From Euglena gracilis (Eukaryota > Euglenida > Euglenophyceae > Euglenales): DNA of 64,000 nucleotides. The stretch lies in the NCBI GenBank assembly GCA_039621445.1, contig CP154954.1, positions 16,832,589-16,896,588 on the forward strand, given 5' to 3'. The notes under the pieces are model-generated. The model searched no databases and was not told the origin of the DNA. It was given only the letters and a program-made list of their open reading frames with translations. The translations under genes and the position numbers were made by a program. Each line of letters begins with the position of its first letter. Position 1 is the first letter of the stretch. Positions 14,243-27,389 of the stretch are shown here, one piece after another.

Positions 14243-14767
14243 GTTTTTTGATCCGAAAACGGCTTTTCGGCCCGCCAGCGCCCCGTTTTGGGCCGCCAAC
14301 CCATGTACTTTGGGTCAAACCCAGGTCAAAACAGTCGAAAAAAATCGAAAACAAAATTTTATGCCCAAAACGATGTTTTTTGGACTCCCGGACCCGGAAA
14401 AACTGTTTTTGAGCCGAAAACGAGCGTTTTTCGACCCGCCAGCGCCCCGTTTTGGGCCGCCAGCCCATTGACTTTGGGTCAACCCGGGTCAAAAAAAAAA
14501 AATCGAAAAATCGAAACGATGATTTTTGGCCTCCCGGACCCGGAAAAACTGTTATTGAGCCGAAAAACGAGCGTTTTTCGACCCGCCAGCGCCCCGTTTT
14601 GGGCCGCCAAACCCATTGACTTTGGGTCAAACCCGGGTCAAAAAAGATCGAAAAAAAAATTTTTTTTTTTGCCCAAAACGATGTTTTTTTGGCCTCCCGG
14701 ACCCAGAAAAACTGTTTTTGAGCCGAAAACGAGCGTTTTTTCGACCCGCCGGCGCCCCCGTTTTGGG

Positions 14768-17700
14768 CCGCCGACCCATTGACTTTGGGTCAAAACCGGG
14801 TCAAAAAAGTCGAAAAAAAATCGAAAAAAAATTTTTTTGCCCAAAACGATGTTTTTTTGGCCTCCCGGACCCGGAAAAACTGTTTTTGAGCCGAAAATGA
14901 GCGTTTTTCGACCCGCCAGCGCCCCGTTTTGGACCGCCGACCCATTGACTTTGGGTCAAACCGGGTCAAAAAAGTCGAAAAAAATCGAAAATTTTTTTTT
15001 GCCCAAAACGATGTTTTTTGGCCTCCCGGACCCGGAAAAACTGTTTTTGAGCCGAAACTGAGTTTTTCGACCCGCCAGCGCCCCGTTTTGGGCCGCCAAC
15101 CCATTGACTTTGGGTCAAAACCGGGTCAAAAAAGTCGAAAAAAATCGAAAAAAATTTTTTTGCCCAAAACGATGTTTTTTGGCCTCCCGGACCCGGAAAA
15201 ACTGTTTTTGAGCCGAAAACGAGCGTTTTTCGAACCACCGGCGCCCCGTTTTGGGCCGCCAGCCCATTGACTTTGGGTCAAACCCGGGTCAAAAAAGTCG
15301 AAAAAAAAAATCGCAAAACGATGTTTTTTGGCCTCCCGGACCCGAAAAACTGTTTTTGAGGCACAACCCAGCGTTTTTTCGACCCGCCAGCGCCCCGTTT
15401 TGGACCGCCGACCCATTGACTTTGGGTCAAACCCGGTCAAAAAAGTCGAAAAAAATCGAAAAAAATTTTTTTGCCCAAAACGATGTTTTTTGGCCTCCCG
15501 GACCCGGAAAAACTGTTTTTGAGCCGAAAACGAGCGTTTTTTCGACCCGCCAGCGCCCCGTTTTGGGCCGCCGACCCATTGACTTTGGGTCAAACCCGGG
15601 TCAAAAAAGGCGAAAAAAATCGAAAATTTTTTTTGCCCAAAACGATGTTTTTTGGCCTCCCGGACCCGGAAAAACTGTTTTTGAGCCGAAAACGAGCGTT
15701 TTTTCGACCCGCCAGCGCCCCGTTTTGGGCCGCCGACCCATTGGCTTTGGGTCAAAACCCGGGTCAAAAAAGTCGAAAAAAAAAAAATCGAAAAATTTTT
15801 TTTGCCCGAAACGATGTTTTTTGGCCTCCCTTACCCGGAAAAACTGTTTTTTTGAGGAACTGTTTTTGCAATTTTGAGGCCGAGGTCTCTGGGAGTTTGT
15901 CTCGCACCACCCTCGTGTTTTTTTCCGAGACGCCCCCCGCGCCAGCCTACTCTCCCCGTTTTTTTGGCACGCCTCCAAGCCCATTGACTTTTGGGTCAAA
16001 ACACCGGGTCGAAAAGTCGAAAAAAATCGAAATTTTTTTTTTCCCCAAAAAAAAACGAAAAAAAAAAAAAAGTCCAGCAAAATCGAAAAACATTTTTTGC
16101 CCAACGATGTTTTTTTGGCCTCCCGGACCCGGAAAAACTGTTTTTGAGCCGAAAACGAGCGTTTTTCGACCCGCCAGCGCCCCGTTTTGGGCCGCCGACC
16201 CATTGACTTTGGGTCAAACCCGGGTCAAAAAAGTCGAAAAAAATCGAAAAAATTTTTTTTGCCCAAAACGATGTTTTTTGGCCTCCCGGACCCGGAAAAA
16301 CTGTTTTTGAGCCGAAAACGAGCGTTTTTCGACCCGCCACGCCCCGTTTTGGGCCGCCAACCCATCGACTTTGGGTCAAACCCGGGTCAAAAAAGTCGAA
16401 AAAAATCGAATTTTTTTTTGCCCAAAACGATGTTTTTTGGCCTCCCGGACCCGGAAAAACTGTTTTTGAGCCGAAAACGAGCGTTTTTCGACCCGCCAGC
16501 GCCCCGTTTTGGGCCGCCAACCCATTGACTTTGGGTCAAAACCGGGTCAAAAAAGTCGAAAAAAATCGAAAAATTTTTTTTTTTGCCCGAAACGATGTTT
16601 TTGGGCCTCCCGGACCCGGAAAAACTGTTTTTGAGCCGAAAACGAGCGTTTTTCGACCCGCCAGCGCCCCGTTTTGGGCCGCCGACCCATTGACTTTGGG
16701 TCAAAACCGGGTCAAAAAGTCGAAAAAAATCGAAAAATTTTTTTTGCCCAAAACGATGTTTTTTTGGCCTCCCGGACCCGGAAAAACTGTTTTTGAGCCG
16801 AAAACGAGCGTTTTTCGACCCGCCAGCGCCCCGTTTTGGGCCGCCGACCCATTAACTTGGGTTAAAACCCGGGTCAAAAAAGTCAAAAAAAATCAAAAAT
16901 TTTTTTTTGCCCAAAACGATGTTTTTGGGCCTCCCGGACCCGGAAAAACTGTTTTTGAGCCGAAAACGAGCGTTTTTCGACCCGCCAGCGCCCCGTTTTG
17001 GGCCGCCGACCCATTGACTTTGGGTCAAACCCGGGTCAAAAAAGTCGAAAAAAATCGAAAATTTTTTTTTGCCCAAAACGATGTTTTTTGGCCTCCCGGA
17101 CCCGGAAAAACTGTTTTTGAGCCGAAAATGAGCGTTTTTCGACCCGCCAGCGCCCCGTTTTGGGCCGCCGACCCATTGACTTTGGGTCAAACCCGGGTCA
17201 AAAAAGTCGAAAAAAATCGAAAATTTTTTTTTTTCCCAAAACGATGTTTTTGGGCCTCCCGGACCCGGAAAAAAAACTGTTTTTGAGCCGAAAAATGAGC
17301 GTTTTTCGACCCACCAGCGCCCCGTTTTGGGCCGCCGACCCATTGACTTTGGGTCAAAACCGGGTCAAAAAAGTCGAAAAAATCGAAAAAAATCGAGATT
17401 TTTTTTTGTTTGAAACGATGTTTTTTTGGCCTCCCGGACCCGGAAAAACTGTTTTTGAGCCGAAAACGAGCGTTTTTCGACCCGCCAGCGCCCCGTTTTG
17501 GGCCGCCGACCCATTGACTTTGGGTCAAAACCGGGTCAAAAAAGTCGAAAAAAATCGAAAATTTTTTTTTTGCCCAAAACGATGTTTTTTTGGCCTCCCG
17601 GACCCGGAAAAACTGTTTTTGAGCCGAAAACGAGCGTTTTTCGACCCGCCAGCGCCCCGTTTTGGGCCGACCGACCCATTGACTTTGGGTCAAACCGGGT

Positions 17701-19145
17701 CCAAAAAGTCGAAAAAAATCGAAAATTTTTTTTTGCCCGAAACGATGTTTTTTGGCCTCCCGGACCCGGAAAAACTGTTTTTGAGCCGAAAACGAGCGTT
17801 TTTCGACCCGCCAGCGCCCCGTTTTGGGCCGCCGACCCATTGACTTTGGGTCAAACCGGGTCAAAAAAGTCGAAAAAAATCGAAAATTTTTTTTTGCCCA
17901 AACGATGTTTTTTGGCCTCCCAGACCCGGCCGGAGAAACTGTTTTTGAGCCGAAAACGAGCGTTTTTCGACCCGCCAGCGCCCCGTTTTGGGCCGCCGAC
18001 CCATTGACTTTGGGTCAAACCCGGGTCAAAAAAGTCGAAAAAAATCGAAAAAATTTTTTTTGCCCAAAACGATGTTTTTTGGCCTCCCGGACCCGGAAAA
18101 ACTGTTTTTGAGCCGAAAACGAGCTTTTTTTCGACCCGCCAGCGCCCCGTTTTGGGCCGCCGACCCATTGACTTTGGGTCAAACCCGGGTCAAAAAAGTC
18201 GAAAAAAATCGAAAAATTTTTTTTGCCCAAAACGATGTTTTTTGGCCTCCCGGACCCGGAAAAACTGTTTTTTGAGCCAAAAACGAGCGTTTTTCGACCC
18301 GCCAGCGCCCCGTTTTGGGCCGCCGACCCATTGACTTTGGGTAAAACCCGGGTCAAAAAAGTCGAAAAAAATCGAAAAATTTTTTTTTGCCCAAAACGAT
18401 GTTTTTTGGCCTCCCGGACCCGGAAAAAACTGTTTTTGAGCCGAAAACGAGCGTTTTTCGACCCGCCAGCGCCCCGTTTTGGGCCGCCAACCCATTGATT
18501 TTGGGTAAAACCCGGGTCAAAAAAGTCGAAAAAAATCGAAAAAAATTTTTTTTGCCCAAAACGATGTTTTTTGGCCTCCCGGACCCGGAAAAACTGTTTT
18601 TGAGCCGAAAACGAGCGTTTTTCGACCCGCCAGCGCCCCGTTTTGGGCCGCCGACCCATTGACTTTGGGTCAAACCGGGTCAAAAAAGTCGAAAAAAATC
18701 GAAAAAATTTTTTTTGCCCAAAACGATGTTTTTTGGCCTCCCGGACCCGGAAAAACTGTTTTTGAGCCGAAAATGGGCGTTTTTTCGACCGGCCAGCGCC
18801 CCGTTTTGGGCCGCCGACCCATTGACTTTGGGTCAAAACCGGGTCAAAAAAGTCGAAAAAATCGAAAATTTTTTTTTGCCCAAAACGATGTTTTTTGGCC
18901 TCCCGGACCCGGAAAAACTGTTTTTGAGCCGAAAACGAGCGTTTTTCGACCCGCCAGCGCCCCGTTTTGGGCCGCCAACCCATTGACTTTGGGTCAAACC
19001 CGGGTCAAAAAAGTCGAAAAAAAATGGAAAATTTTTTTTTGCCCAAAACGATGTTTTTTGGCCTCCCGGACCCGGAAAAACTGTTTTTGAGCCGAAAATG
19101 AGCGTTTTTCGACCCGCCAGCGCCCCGTTTTGGGCCGCCGACCCA
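14768..19145. repeat. Satellite subfamily block carrying GCCGACCC
   Basis: Within this 4.4-kb stretch most units read GCCGACCC between GGGCC and CATTGACTTT. Outside it the same site is nearly always GCCAGCCC or GCCAACCC. Several units here also have a one-base-shifted AAAACCGGGTC in place of AAACCCGGGTC. A few units inside the block (for example near 15100, 16350, 16515 and 18490) keep GCCAACCC, so it is a mosaic. The pattern fits local homogenisation by unequal exchange. Confidence 0.8.
15850..16100. repeat. Degenerate or disrupted satellite units
   Basis: From about 15850 the unit breaks after CTGTTTTTTTGAG into non-satellite sequence containing GAGGTCTCTGGGAG and CTCGCACCACCCTCG. It rejoins the satellite at AGCCCATTGACTTTTGGG (about 15978), and the following unit again has an A-rich expansion. 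This is the most diverged point within the array. It may be an old junction or a heavily mutated unit. Confidence 0.75.
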
Positions 19146-22100
19146 TTGACTTTGGGTCAAACCCGGGTCAAAAAAGTCGAAAAAATCGAAAATTTTTTTT
19201 GCCCAAAACGATGTTTTTTGGCCTCCCAGACCCGGAAAAACTGTTTTTGAGCCGAAAACGAGCGTTTTTCGACCCGCCAGCGCCCCGTTTTGGGCCGCCG
19301 ACCCATTGACTTTGGGTCAAACCCGGGTCAAAAAAGTCGAAAAAAATCGAAAAATTTTTTTTGCCCAAAACGATGTTTTTTGGCCTCCCGGACCCGGAAA
19401 AACTGTTTTTGAGCCAAAAATGAGCGTTTTTCGACCCGCCAGCGCCCCGTTTTGGGCCGCCAACCCATTGACTTTGGGTCAAACCCGGGTCAAAAAAGTC
19501 GAAAAAAATCGAAAAAATTTTTTTTGCCCAAAACGATGTTTTTTGGCCTCCCGGACCCGGAAAAACTGTTTTTGAGCCGAAAACGAGCGTTTTTCGACCC
19601 GCCGGCGCCCCGTTTTGGGCCGCCAGCCCATTGACTTTGGGTCAAACCCGGGTCAAAAAAGTCGAAAAAAATCGAAAATTTTTTTTTGCCCAAAACGATG
19701 TTTTTTGGCCTCCCGGACCCGGAAAAACTGTTTTTGAGCCAAAAATGATCTTTTTTCTACCCGCCAGCGCCCCGTTTTGGGCCGCCAACCCATTGACTTT
19801 GGGTCAAACCCGGGTCAAAAAAGTCGAAAAAAATCGAAAATTTTTTTTTGCCCAAAACGATGTTTTTTGGCCTCCCGGACCCGGAAAAACTGTTTTTGAG
19901 CCAAAAATGAGCGTTTTTCGACCCGCCAGCGCCCCGTTTTGGGCCGCCAGCCCATTGACTTTGGGTCAAACCCGGGTCAAAAAAGTCGAAAAAAATCGAA
20001 AAAATTTTTTTTGCCCAAAACGATGTTTTTTGGCCTCCCGGACCCGGAAAAACTGTTTTTGAGCCGAAAATGAGCGTTTTTCGACCCGCCAGCGCCCCGT
20101 TTTGGGCCGCCAACCCATTGACTTTGGGTCAAACCCGGGTCAAAAAAGTCGAAAAAAATCGAAAAAAATTTTTTTTGCCCAAAACGATGTTTTTTGGCCT
20201 CCCGGACCCGGAAAAACTGTTTTTGAGCCGAAAACGAGCGTTTTTCGACCCGCCAGCGCCCCGTTTTGGGCCGCCAGCCCATTGACTTTGGGTCAAACCC
20301 GGGTCAAAAAAGTCGAAAAAAATCGAAAATTTTTTTTGCCCAAAACGATGTTTTTTGGCCTCCCGGACCCGGAAAAACTGTTTTTGAGCCGAAAATGAGC
20401 GTTTTTCGACCCGCCAGCGCCCCGTTTTAAGCCGCCAACCCATTATTGACTTTGGGTCAAAACCGGGTCAAACCCGGGTCAAAAAAGTCGAAAAAAATCG
20501 AAAATTTTTTTTTGCCCAAAACGATGTTTTTTGGCCTCCCGGACCCGGAAAAACTGTTTTTGAGCCGAAAATGAGCGTTTTTCGACCCGCCAGCGCCCCG
20601 TTTTGGGCCGCCAACCCATTGACTTTGGGTCAAACCCGGGTCAAAAAAGTCGAAAAAAATCGAAAAAAATTTTTTTTGCCCGAAACGATGTTTTTTGGCC
20701 TCCCGGACCCGGAAAAACTGTTTTTGAGCTGAAAATGAGCGTTTTTAGACCCGACGGCGCCCCGTTTTGGGCCGCCAACCCATTATTGACTTTGGGTCAA
20801 AACCGGGTCAAAAAAGTCAAAAAAAAACGAAAAAAATCGAAATTTTTTTGCCCAAAACGATGTTTTTTGGCCTCCCGGACCCGGAAAAACTGTTTTTGAG
20901 CCGAAAAATGAGCGTTTTTTTTTTTTCGACCCGCGAGCGCCCCTTTTTGGGCCGCCAACACATTGACTTTGGGTCAAACCCGGGTCAAAAAAGTCGAAAA
21001 AAATCGAAATTTTTTTTTGCCCAAAACGATGTTTTTTTGGCCTCCCGGACCCGGAAAAACTGTTTTTGAGCCGAAAACGAGCGTTTTTCGACCCGCCAGC
21101 GCCCCGTTTTGGGCCGCCAGCCCATTGACTTTGGGTCAAACCCGGGTCAAAAAAGTCGAAAAAAATCGAAAAAAAATTTTTTGCCCAAAACGATGTTTTT
21201 TGGCCTCCCGGACCCGGAAAAACTGTTTTTGAGCCGAAAACGAGCGTTTTTCGACCCGCCAGCGCCCCGTTTTGGGCCGCCAGCCCATTGACTTTGGGTC
21301 AAACCCGGGTCAAAAAAGTCGAAAAAAATCGAAAATTTTTTTTGCCCAAAACGATGTTTTTTGGCCTCCCGGACCCGGAAAAACTGTTTTTGAGCCGAAA
21401 ATGAGCGTTTTTCGACCCGCCAGCGCCCCGTTTTAAGCCGCCAACCCATTATTGACTTTGGGTCAAAACCGGGTCAAACCCGGGTCAAAAAAGTCGAAAA
21501 AAATCGAAAATTTTTTTTGCCCAAAACGATGTTTTTTGGCCTCCCGGACCCGGAAAAACTGTTTTTGAGCCAAAAATGAGCGTTTTTCGACCCGCCGGCG
21601 CCCCGTTTTGGGCCGCCAGCCCATTGACTTTGGGTCAAACCCGGGTCAAAAAAGTCGAAAAAAATCGAAAATTTTTTTTTTCCCGAAACGATGATTTTTG
21701 GCCTCCCGGACCCGGAAAAACTGTTTTTGAGCCGAAAATGAGCGTTTTTCGACCCGCCAGCGCCCCGTTTTAAGCCGCCAACCCATTATTGACTTTGGGT
21801 CAAAACCGGGTCAAAACCGGGTCAAAACAGTCGAAAAAAATCGAAATTTTTTTTTTGCCCGAAACGATGTTTTTTGGCCTCCCGGACCCGGAAAAACTGT
21901 TTTTGAGCCAAAAATGAGCGTTTTTCGACCCGCCAGCGCCCCGTTTTGGGCCGCCAGCCCATTGACTTTGGGTCAAACCCGGGTCAAAAAAGTCGAAAAA
22001 AATCGAAAATTTTTTTTGCCCAAAACGATGTTTTTTGGCCTCCCGGACCCGGAAAAACTGTTTTTGAGCCGAAAATGAGCGTTTTTCGACCCGCCAGCGC

Positions 22101-25100
22101 CCCGTTTTGGGCCGCAAACCCATTGACTTTGGGTCAAACCCGGGTCAAAAAAGTCGAAAAAAATCGAAAAAATTTTTTCCCAAAACGATGTTTTTTGGCC
22201 TCCCGGACCCGGAAAAACTGTTTTTGAGCCGAAAACGAGCGTTTTTCGACCCGCCAGCGCCCCGTTTTGGGCCGCCAGCCCATTGACTTTGGGTCAAACC
22301 CGGGTCAAAAAAGTCGAAAAAAATCGAAAATTTTTTTTTGCCCAAAACGATGTTTTTTGGCCTCCCGGACCCGGAAAAACTGTTTTTGAGCCGAAAATGA
22401 GCGTTTTTCGACCCGCCAGCGCCCCGTTTTAAGCCGCCAACCCATTATTGACTTTGGGTCAAAACCGGGTCAAAAAAGTCGAAAAAAATCGAAAAAATTT
22501 TTTCCCAAAACGATGTTTTTTGGCCTCCCGGACCCGGAAAAACTGTTTTTGAGCCGAAAACGAGCGTTTTTCGACCCGCCGGCGCCCCGTTTTGGGCCGC
22601 CAGCCCATTGACTTTGGGTCAAACCCGGGTCAAAAAAGTCGAAAAAAGTCGAAAAAAATCGAAAATTTTTTTTTGCCCGAAACGATGTTTTTTGGCCTCC
22701 CGGACCCGGAAAAACTGTTTTTGAGCCGAAAATGAGCGTTTTTCGACCCGCCAGCGCCCCGTTTTGGGCCGCCAACCCATTGACTTTGGGTCAAAACCGG
22801 GTCAAAACCGGGTCAAAACAGTCGAAAAAAATCGAAATTTTTTTTTTGCCCGAAACGATGTTTTTTGGCCTCCCGGACCCGGAAAAACTGTTTTTGAGCC
22901 GAAAACGAGTGTTTTTCGACCCGCCAGCGCCCCGTTTTGGGCCGCCAGCCCATTGACTTTGGGTCAAACCCGGGTCAAAAAAGTCGAAAAAAATCGAAAA
23001 TTTTTTTTTGCCCAAAACGATGTTTTTTGGCCTCCCGGACCCGGAAAAACTGTTTTTGAGCCGAAAATGAGCGTTTTTCGACCCGCCAGCGCCCCGTTTT
23101 GGGCCGCCAGCCCATTGACTTTGGGTCAAACCCGGGTCAAAAAAGTCGAAAAAAATCGAAAAATTTTTTTTTGCCCAAAACGATGTTTTTTGGCCTCCCG
23201 GACCCGGAAAAACTGTTTTTGAGCCGAAAACGAGCGTTTTTCGACCCGCCAGCGCCCCGTTTTGGGCCGCCAGCCCATTGACTTTGGGTCAAACCCGGGT
23301 CAAAAAAGTCGAAAAAAATCGAAAAAAATTTGCCCAAAACGATGTTTTTTGGCCTCCCGGACCCGGAAAAACTGTTTTTGAGCCGAAAATGAGCGTTTTT
23401 CGACCCGCCGGCGCCCCGTTTTGGGCCGCCAGCCCATTGACTTTGGGTCAAACCCGGGTCAAAAAAGTCGAAAAAAATCGAAAAAATTTTTTTTCCCGAA
23501 ACGATGATTTTTGGCCTCCCGGACCCGGAAAAACTGTTTTTGAGCCGAAAATGAGCGTTTTTCGACCCGCCAGCGCCCCGTTTTGGGCCGCCAGCCCATT
23601 GACTTTGGGTCAAACCCGGGTCAAAAAAGTCGAAAAAAATCGAAAATTTTTTTTTGCCCAAAACGATGTTTTTTGGCCTCCCGGACCCGGAAAAACTGTT
23701 TTTGAGCCGAAAATGAGCGTTTTTCGACCCGCCAGCGCCCCGTTTTGGGCCGCCAGCCCATTGACTTTGGGTCAAACCCGGGTCAAAAAAGTCGAAAAAA
23801 ATCGAAAAAATTTTTTCCCAAAACGATGTTTTTTGGCCTCCCGGACCCGGAAAAACTGTTTTTGAGCCGAAAACGAGCGTTTTTCGACCCGCCGGCGCCC
23901 CGTTTTGGGCCGCCAGCCCATTGACTTTGGGTCAAACCCGGGTCAAAAAAGTCGAAAAAAATCGAAAAAATTTTTTTCCCGAAACGATGTTTTTTGGCCT
24001 CCCGGACCCGGAAAAACTGTTTTTGAGCCGAAAAAGAGGGTTTTTTGAACCGGCCGCGCCCCGTTTTGGGCCGCCAACCACATTACTTTCGGTCAAACCC
24101 GGGTCAAAAAAGTCGAAAAAAATCGAAAATTTTTTTTTTGCCCAAAACGATGTTTTTTGGCCTCCCGGACCCGGAAAAACTGTTTTTGAGCCGAAAATGA
24201 GCGTTTTTCGACCCGCCAGCGCCCCGTTTTGGGCCGCCAGCCCATTGACTTTGGGTCAAACCCGGGTCAAAAAAGTCGAAAAAAATCGAAAATTTTTTTT
24301 GCCCAAAACGATGTTTTTTGGCCTCCCGGACCCGGAAAAACTGTTTTTGAGCCGAAAATGAGCGTTTTTCGACCCGCCAGCGCCCCGTTTTGGGCCGCCA
24401 GCCCATTGACTTTGGGTCAAACCCGGGTCAAAAAAGTCGAAAAAAATCGAAAATTTTTTTTGCCCAAAACGATGTTTTTTGGCCTCCCGGACCCGGAAAA
24501 ACTGTTTTTGAGCCGAAAACGAGCGTTTTTCGACCCGCCGGCGCCCCGTTTTGGGCCGCAAACCCATTGACTTTGGGTCAAACCCGGGTCAAAAAAGTCG
24601 AAAAAAATCGAAAATTTTTTTTGCCCAAAACGATGTTTTTTGGCCTCCCGGACCCGGAAAAAACTGTTTTTGAGCCGAAAACGAGCGTTTTTCGACCCGC
24701 CAGCGCCCCGTTTTGGGCCGCCAGCCCATTGACTTTGGGTCAAACCCGGGTCAAAAAAGTCGAAAAAAATCGAAAATTTTTTTTGCCCAAAACGATGTTT
24801 TTTGGCCTCCCGGACCCGGAAAAACTGTTTTTGAGCCGAAAATGAGCGTTTTTCGACCCGCCAGCGCCCCGTTTTGGGCCGCCAGCCCATTGACTTTGGG
24901 TCAAACCCGGGTCAAAAAAGTCGAAAAAAATCGAAAAATTTTTTTTTGCCCAAAACGATGTTTTTTGGCCTCCCGGACCCGGAAAAACTGTTTTTGAGCC
25001 GAAAATGAGCGTTTTTCGACCCGCCAGCGCCCCGTTTTGGGCCGCCAGCCCATTGACTTTGGGTCAAACCCGGGTCAAAAAAGTCGAAAAAAATCGAAAA

Positions 25101-27389
25101 TTTTTTTTTGCCCAAAACGATGTTTTTTGGCCTCCCGGACCCGGAAAAACTGTTTTTGAGCCGAAAACGAGCGTTTTTCGACCCGCCGGCGCCCCGTTTT
25201 GGGCCGCCAACCCATTGACTTTGGGTCAAACCCGGGTCAAAAAAGTCGAAAAAAATCGAAAATTTTTTTTGCCCAAAACGATGTTTTTTGGCCTCCCGGA
25301 CCCGGAAAAACTGTTTTTGAGCCGAAAACGAGCGTTTTTCGACCCGCCAGCGCCCCGTTTTGGGCCGCCAGCCCATTGACTTTGGGTCAAACCCGGGTCA
25401 AAAAAGTCGAAAAAAATCGAAAATTTTTTTTTGCCCAAAACGATGTTTTTTGGCCTCCCGGACCCGGAAAAACTGTTTTTGAGCCAAAAATGAGCGTTTT
25501 TCGACCCGCCAGCGCCCCGTTTTGGGCCGCCAACCCATTGACTTTGGGTCAAACCCGGGTCAAAAAAGTCGAAAAAAATCGAAAATTTTTTTTGCCCAAA
25601 ACGATGTTTTTTGGCCTCCCGGACCCGGAAAAACTGTTTTTGAGCCGAAAATGAGCGTTTTTCGACCCGCCAGCGCCCCGTTTTGGGCCGCCAGCCCATT
25701 GACTTTGGGTCAAACCCGGGTCAAAAAAGTCGAAAAAAATCGAAAAAATTTTTTCCCAAAACGATGTTTTTTGGCCTCCCGGACCCGGAAAAACTGTTTT
25801 TGAGCCGAAAACGAGCGTTTTTCGACCCGCCGGCGCCCCGTTTTGGGCCGCCAGCCCATTGACTTTGGGTCAAACCCGGGTCAAAAAAGTCGAAAAAAAT
25901 CGAAAATTTTTTTTTGCCCAAAACGATGTTTTTTGGCCTCCCGGACCCGGAAAAACTGTTTTTGAGCCGAAAATGAGCGTTTTTCGACCCGCCAGCGCCC
26001 CGTTTTGGGCCGCCAACCCATTGACTTTGGGTCAAACCCGGGTCAAAAAAGTCGAAAAAAATCGAAAATTTTTTTTGCCCAAAACGATGTTTTTTGGCCT
26101 CCCGGACCCGGAAAAACTGTTTTTGAGCCGAAAACGAGCGTTTTTCGACCCGCCGGCGCCCCGTTTTGGGCCGCAAACCCATTGACTTTGGGTCAAACCC
26201 GGGTCAAAAAAGTCGAAAAAAATCGAAAAAAATTTTTTTGCCCAAAACGATGTTTTTTGGCCTCCCGGACCCGGAAAAACTGTTTTTGAGCCGAAAACGA
26301 GCGTTTTTCGACCCGCCAGCGCCCCGTTTTGGGCCGCCAGCCCATTGACTTTGGGTCAAACCCGGGTCAAAAAAGTCGAAAAAAATCGAAAATTTATTTT
26401 TTTTTTTTGCCCAAAACGATGTCCCGGACCCGGAAAAACTGTTTTTGAGCCGAAAATGAGCGTTTTTCGACCCGCCAGCGCCCCGTTTTGGGCCGCCCAG
26501 CCCCCCGTTTTTTGGGTCAAACCCGGGTAAAAAAAGTCGAAAAAAATCGAAAATTTTTTTTGCCCAAAACGATGTTTTTTGGCCTCCCGGACCCGGAAAA
26601 ACTGTTTTTGAGCCGAAAATGAGCGTTTTTCGACCCGCCAGCGCCCCGTTTTGGGCCGCCAGCCCATTGACTTTGGGTCAAACCCGGGTCAAAAAAGTCG
26701 AAAAAAATCGAAAATTTTTTTTGCCCAAAACGATGTTTTTTGGCCTCCCGGACCCGGAAAAACTGTTTTTGAGCCAAAAACGAGCGTTTTTCGACCCGCC
26801 GGCGCCCCGTTTTGGGCCGCCAACCCATTGGCTTTGGGTCAAACCCGGGTCAAAAAAGTCGAAAAAAATCGAAAAATTTATTTTTGCCCGCGATGTTTTT
26901 TGGCCTCCCGGACCCGGAAAAACTGTTTTTGAGCCGAAAACGAGCGTTTTTCGACCTGCCGGCGCCCCGTTTTGGGCCGCCAACCCATTGACTTTGGGTC
27001 AAACCCGGGTCAAAAAAGTCGAAAAAAATCGAAAAAAATTTTTTTTCCCGAAACGATGTTTTTTGGCCTCCCGGACCCGGAAAAACTGTTTTTGAGCCGA
27101 AAATGAGCGTTTTTCGACCCGCCAGCGCCCCGTTTTGGGCCGCCAACCCATTATTGACTTTGGGTCAAAACCGGGTCAAAACAGTCGAAAAAAATCGAAA
27201 AAATTTTTTTGCCCGAAACGATGTTTTTTGGCCTCCCGGACCCGGAAAAACTGTTTTTGAGCCGAAAACGAGCGTTTTTCGACCCGCCGGCGCCCCGTTT
27301 TGGGCCGCCAACCCGTTGACTTTGGGTCAAACCCGGGTCAAAAAAGTCGAAAAAAAAATCGAAAATGACCGTTTTTCAACCCCCTCCCA

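Larger units (their letters stand above)
3105..27385. repeat. Satellite DNA, about 150 tandem copies of a ~161-bp unit
   Basis: The landmark GGTCAAACCCGGGTCAAA recurs every 161-165 bp from 3261 to 27325. From the spacing I estimate about 150 units. Each unit contains, in order, GTCGAAAAAAATCGAAAA, a T-tract, GCCCAAAACGATG, GGCCTCCCGGACCCGG, CTGTTTTTGAGCCGAAAA, GAGCGTTTTTCGACCCGCC, CCCCGTTTTGGGCCGCC and CCATTGACTTTGGG. The 8-bp palindrome ACCCGGGT occurs in most units. Typical neighbours differ mainly in A/T-tract length and a few positions (AACGAGCG or AATGAGCG; GCCAGCCC, GCCAACCC or GCCGACCC). The unit length is not a multiple of three and two minus-strand frames are nearly stop-free, which produces many spurious frames of up to 322 codons. 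No centromere-binding motif known to me is visible. Its chromosomal role is unknown. Confidence 0.97.

Noticed and set aside
3105-27385. Dozens of overlapping frames of 60-322 codons in the satellite (for example 18015-18983 minus, 5252-6070 minus, 5225-6025 plus)
   Set aside because: The same peptides recur in rotating frames because the unit is about 161 bp and stop-poor. There is no start, codon bias or frame conservation as expected of a gene. Indels in A/T-tracts change frame from unit to unit without selection against it.
3105-27385. CRISPR array
   Set aside because: Repeats are directly tandem units of about 161 bp with no short repeat/unique spacer alternation, and no cas-like genes are present. 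The context is eukaryotic.
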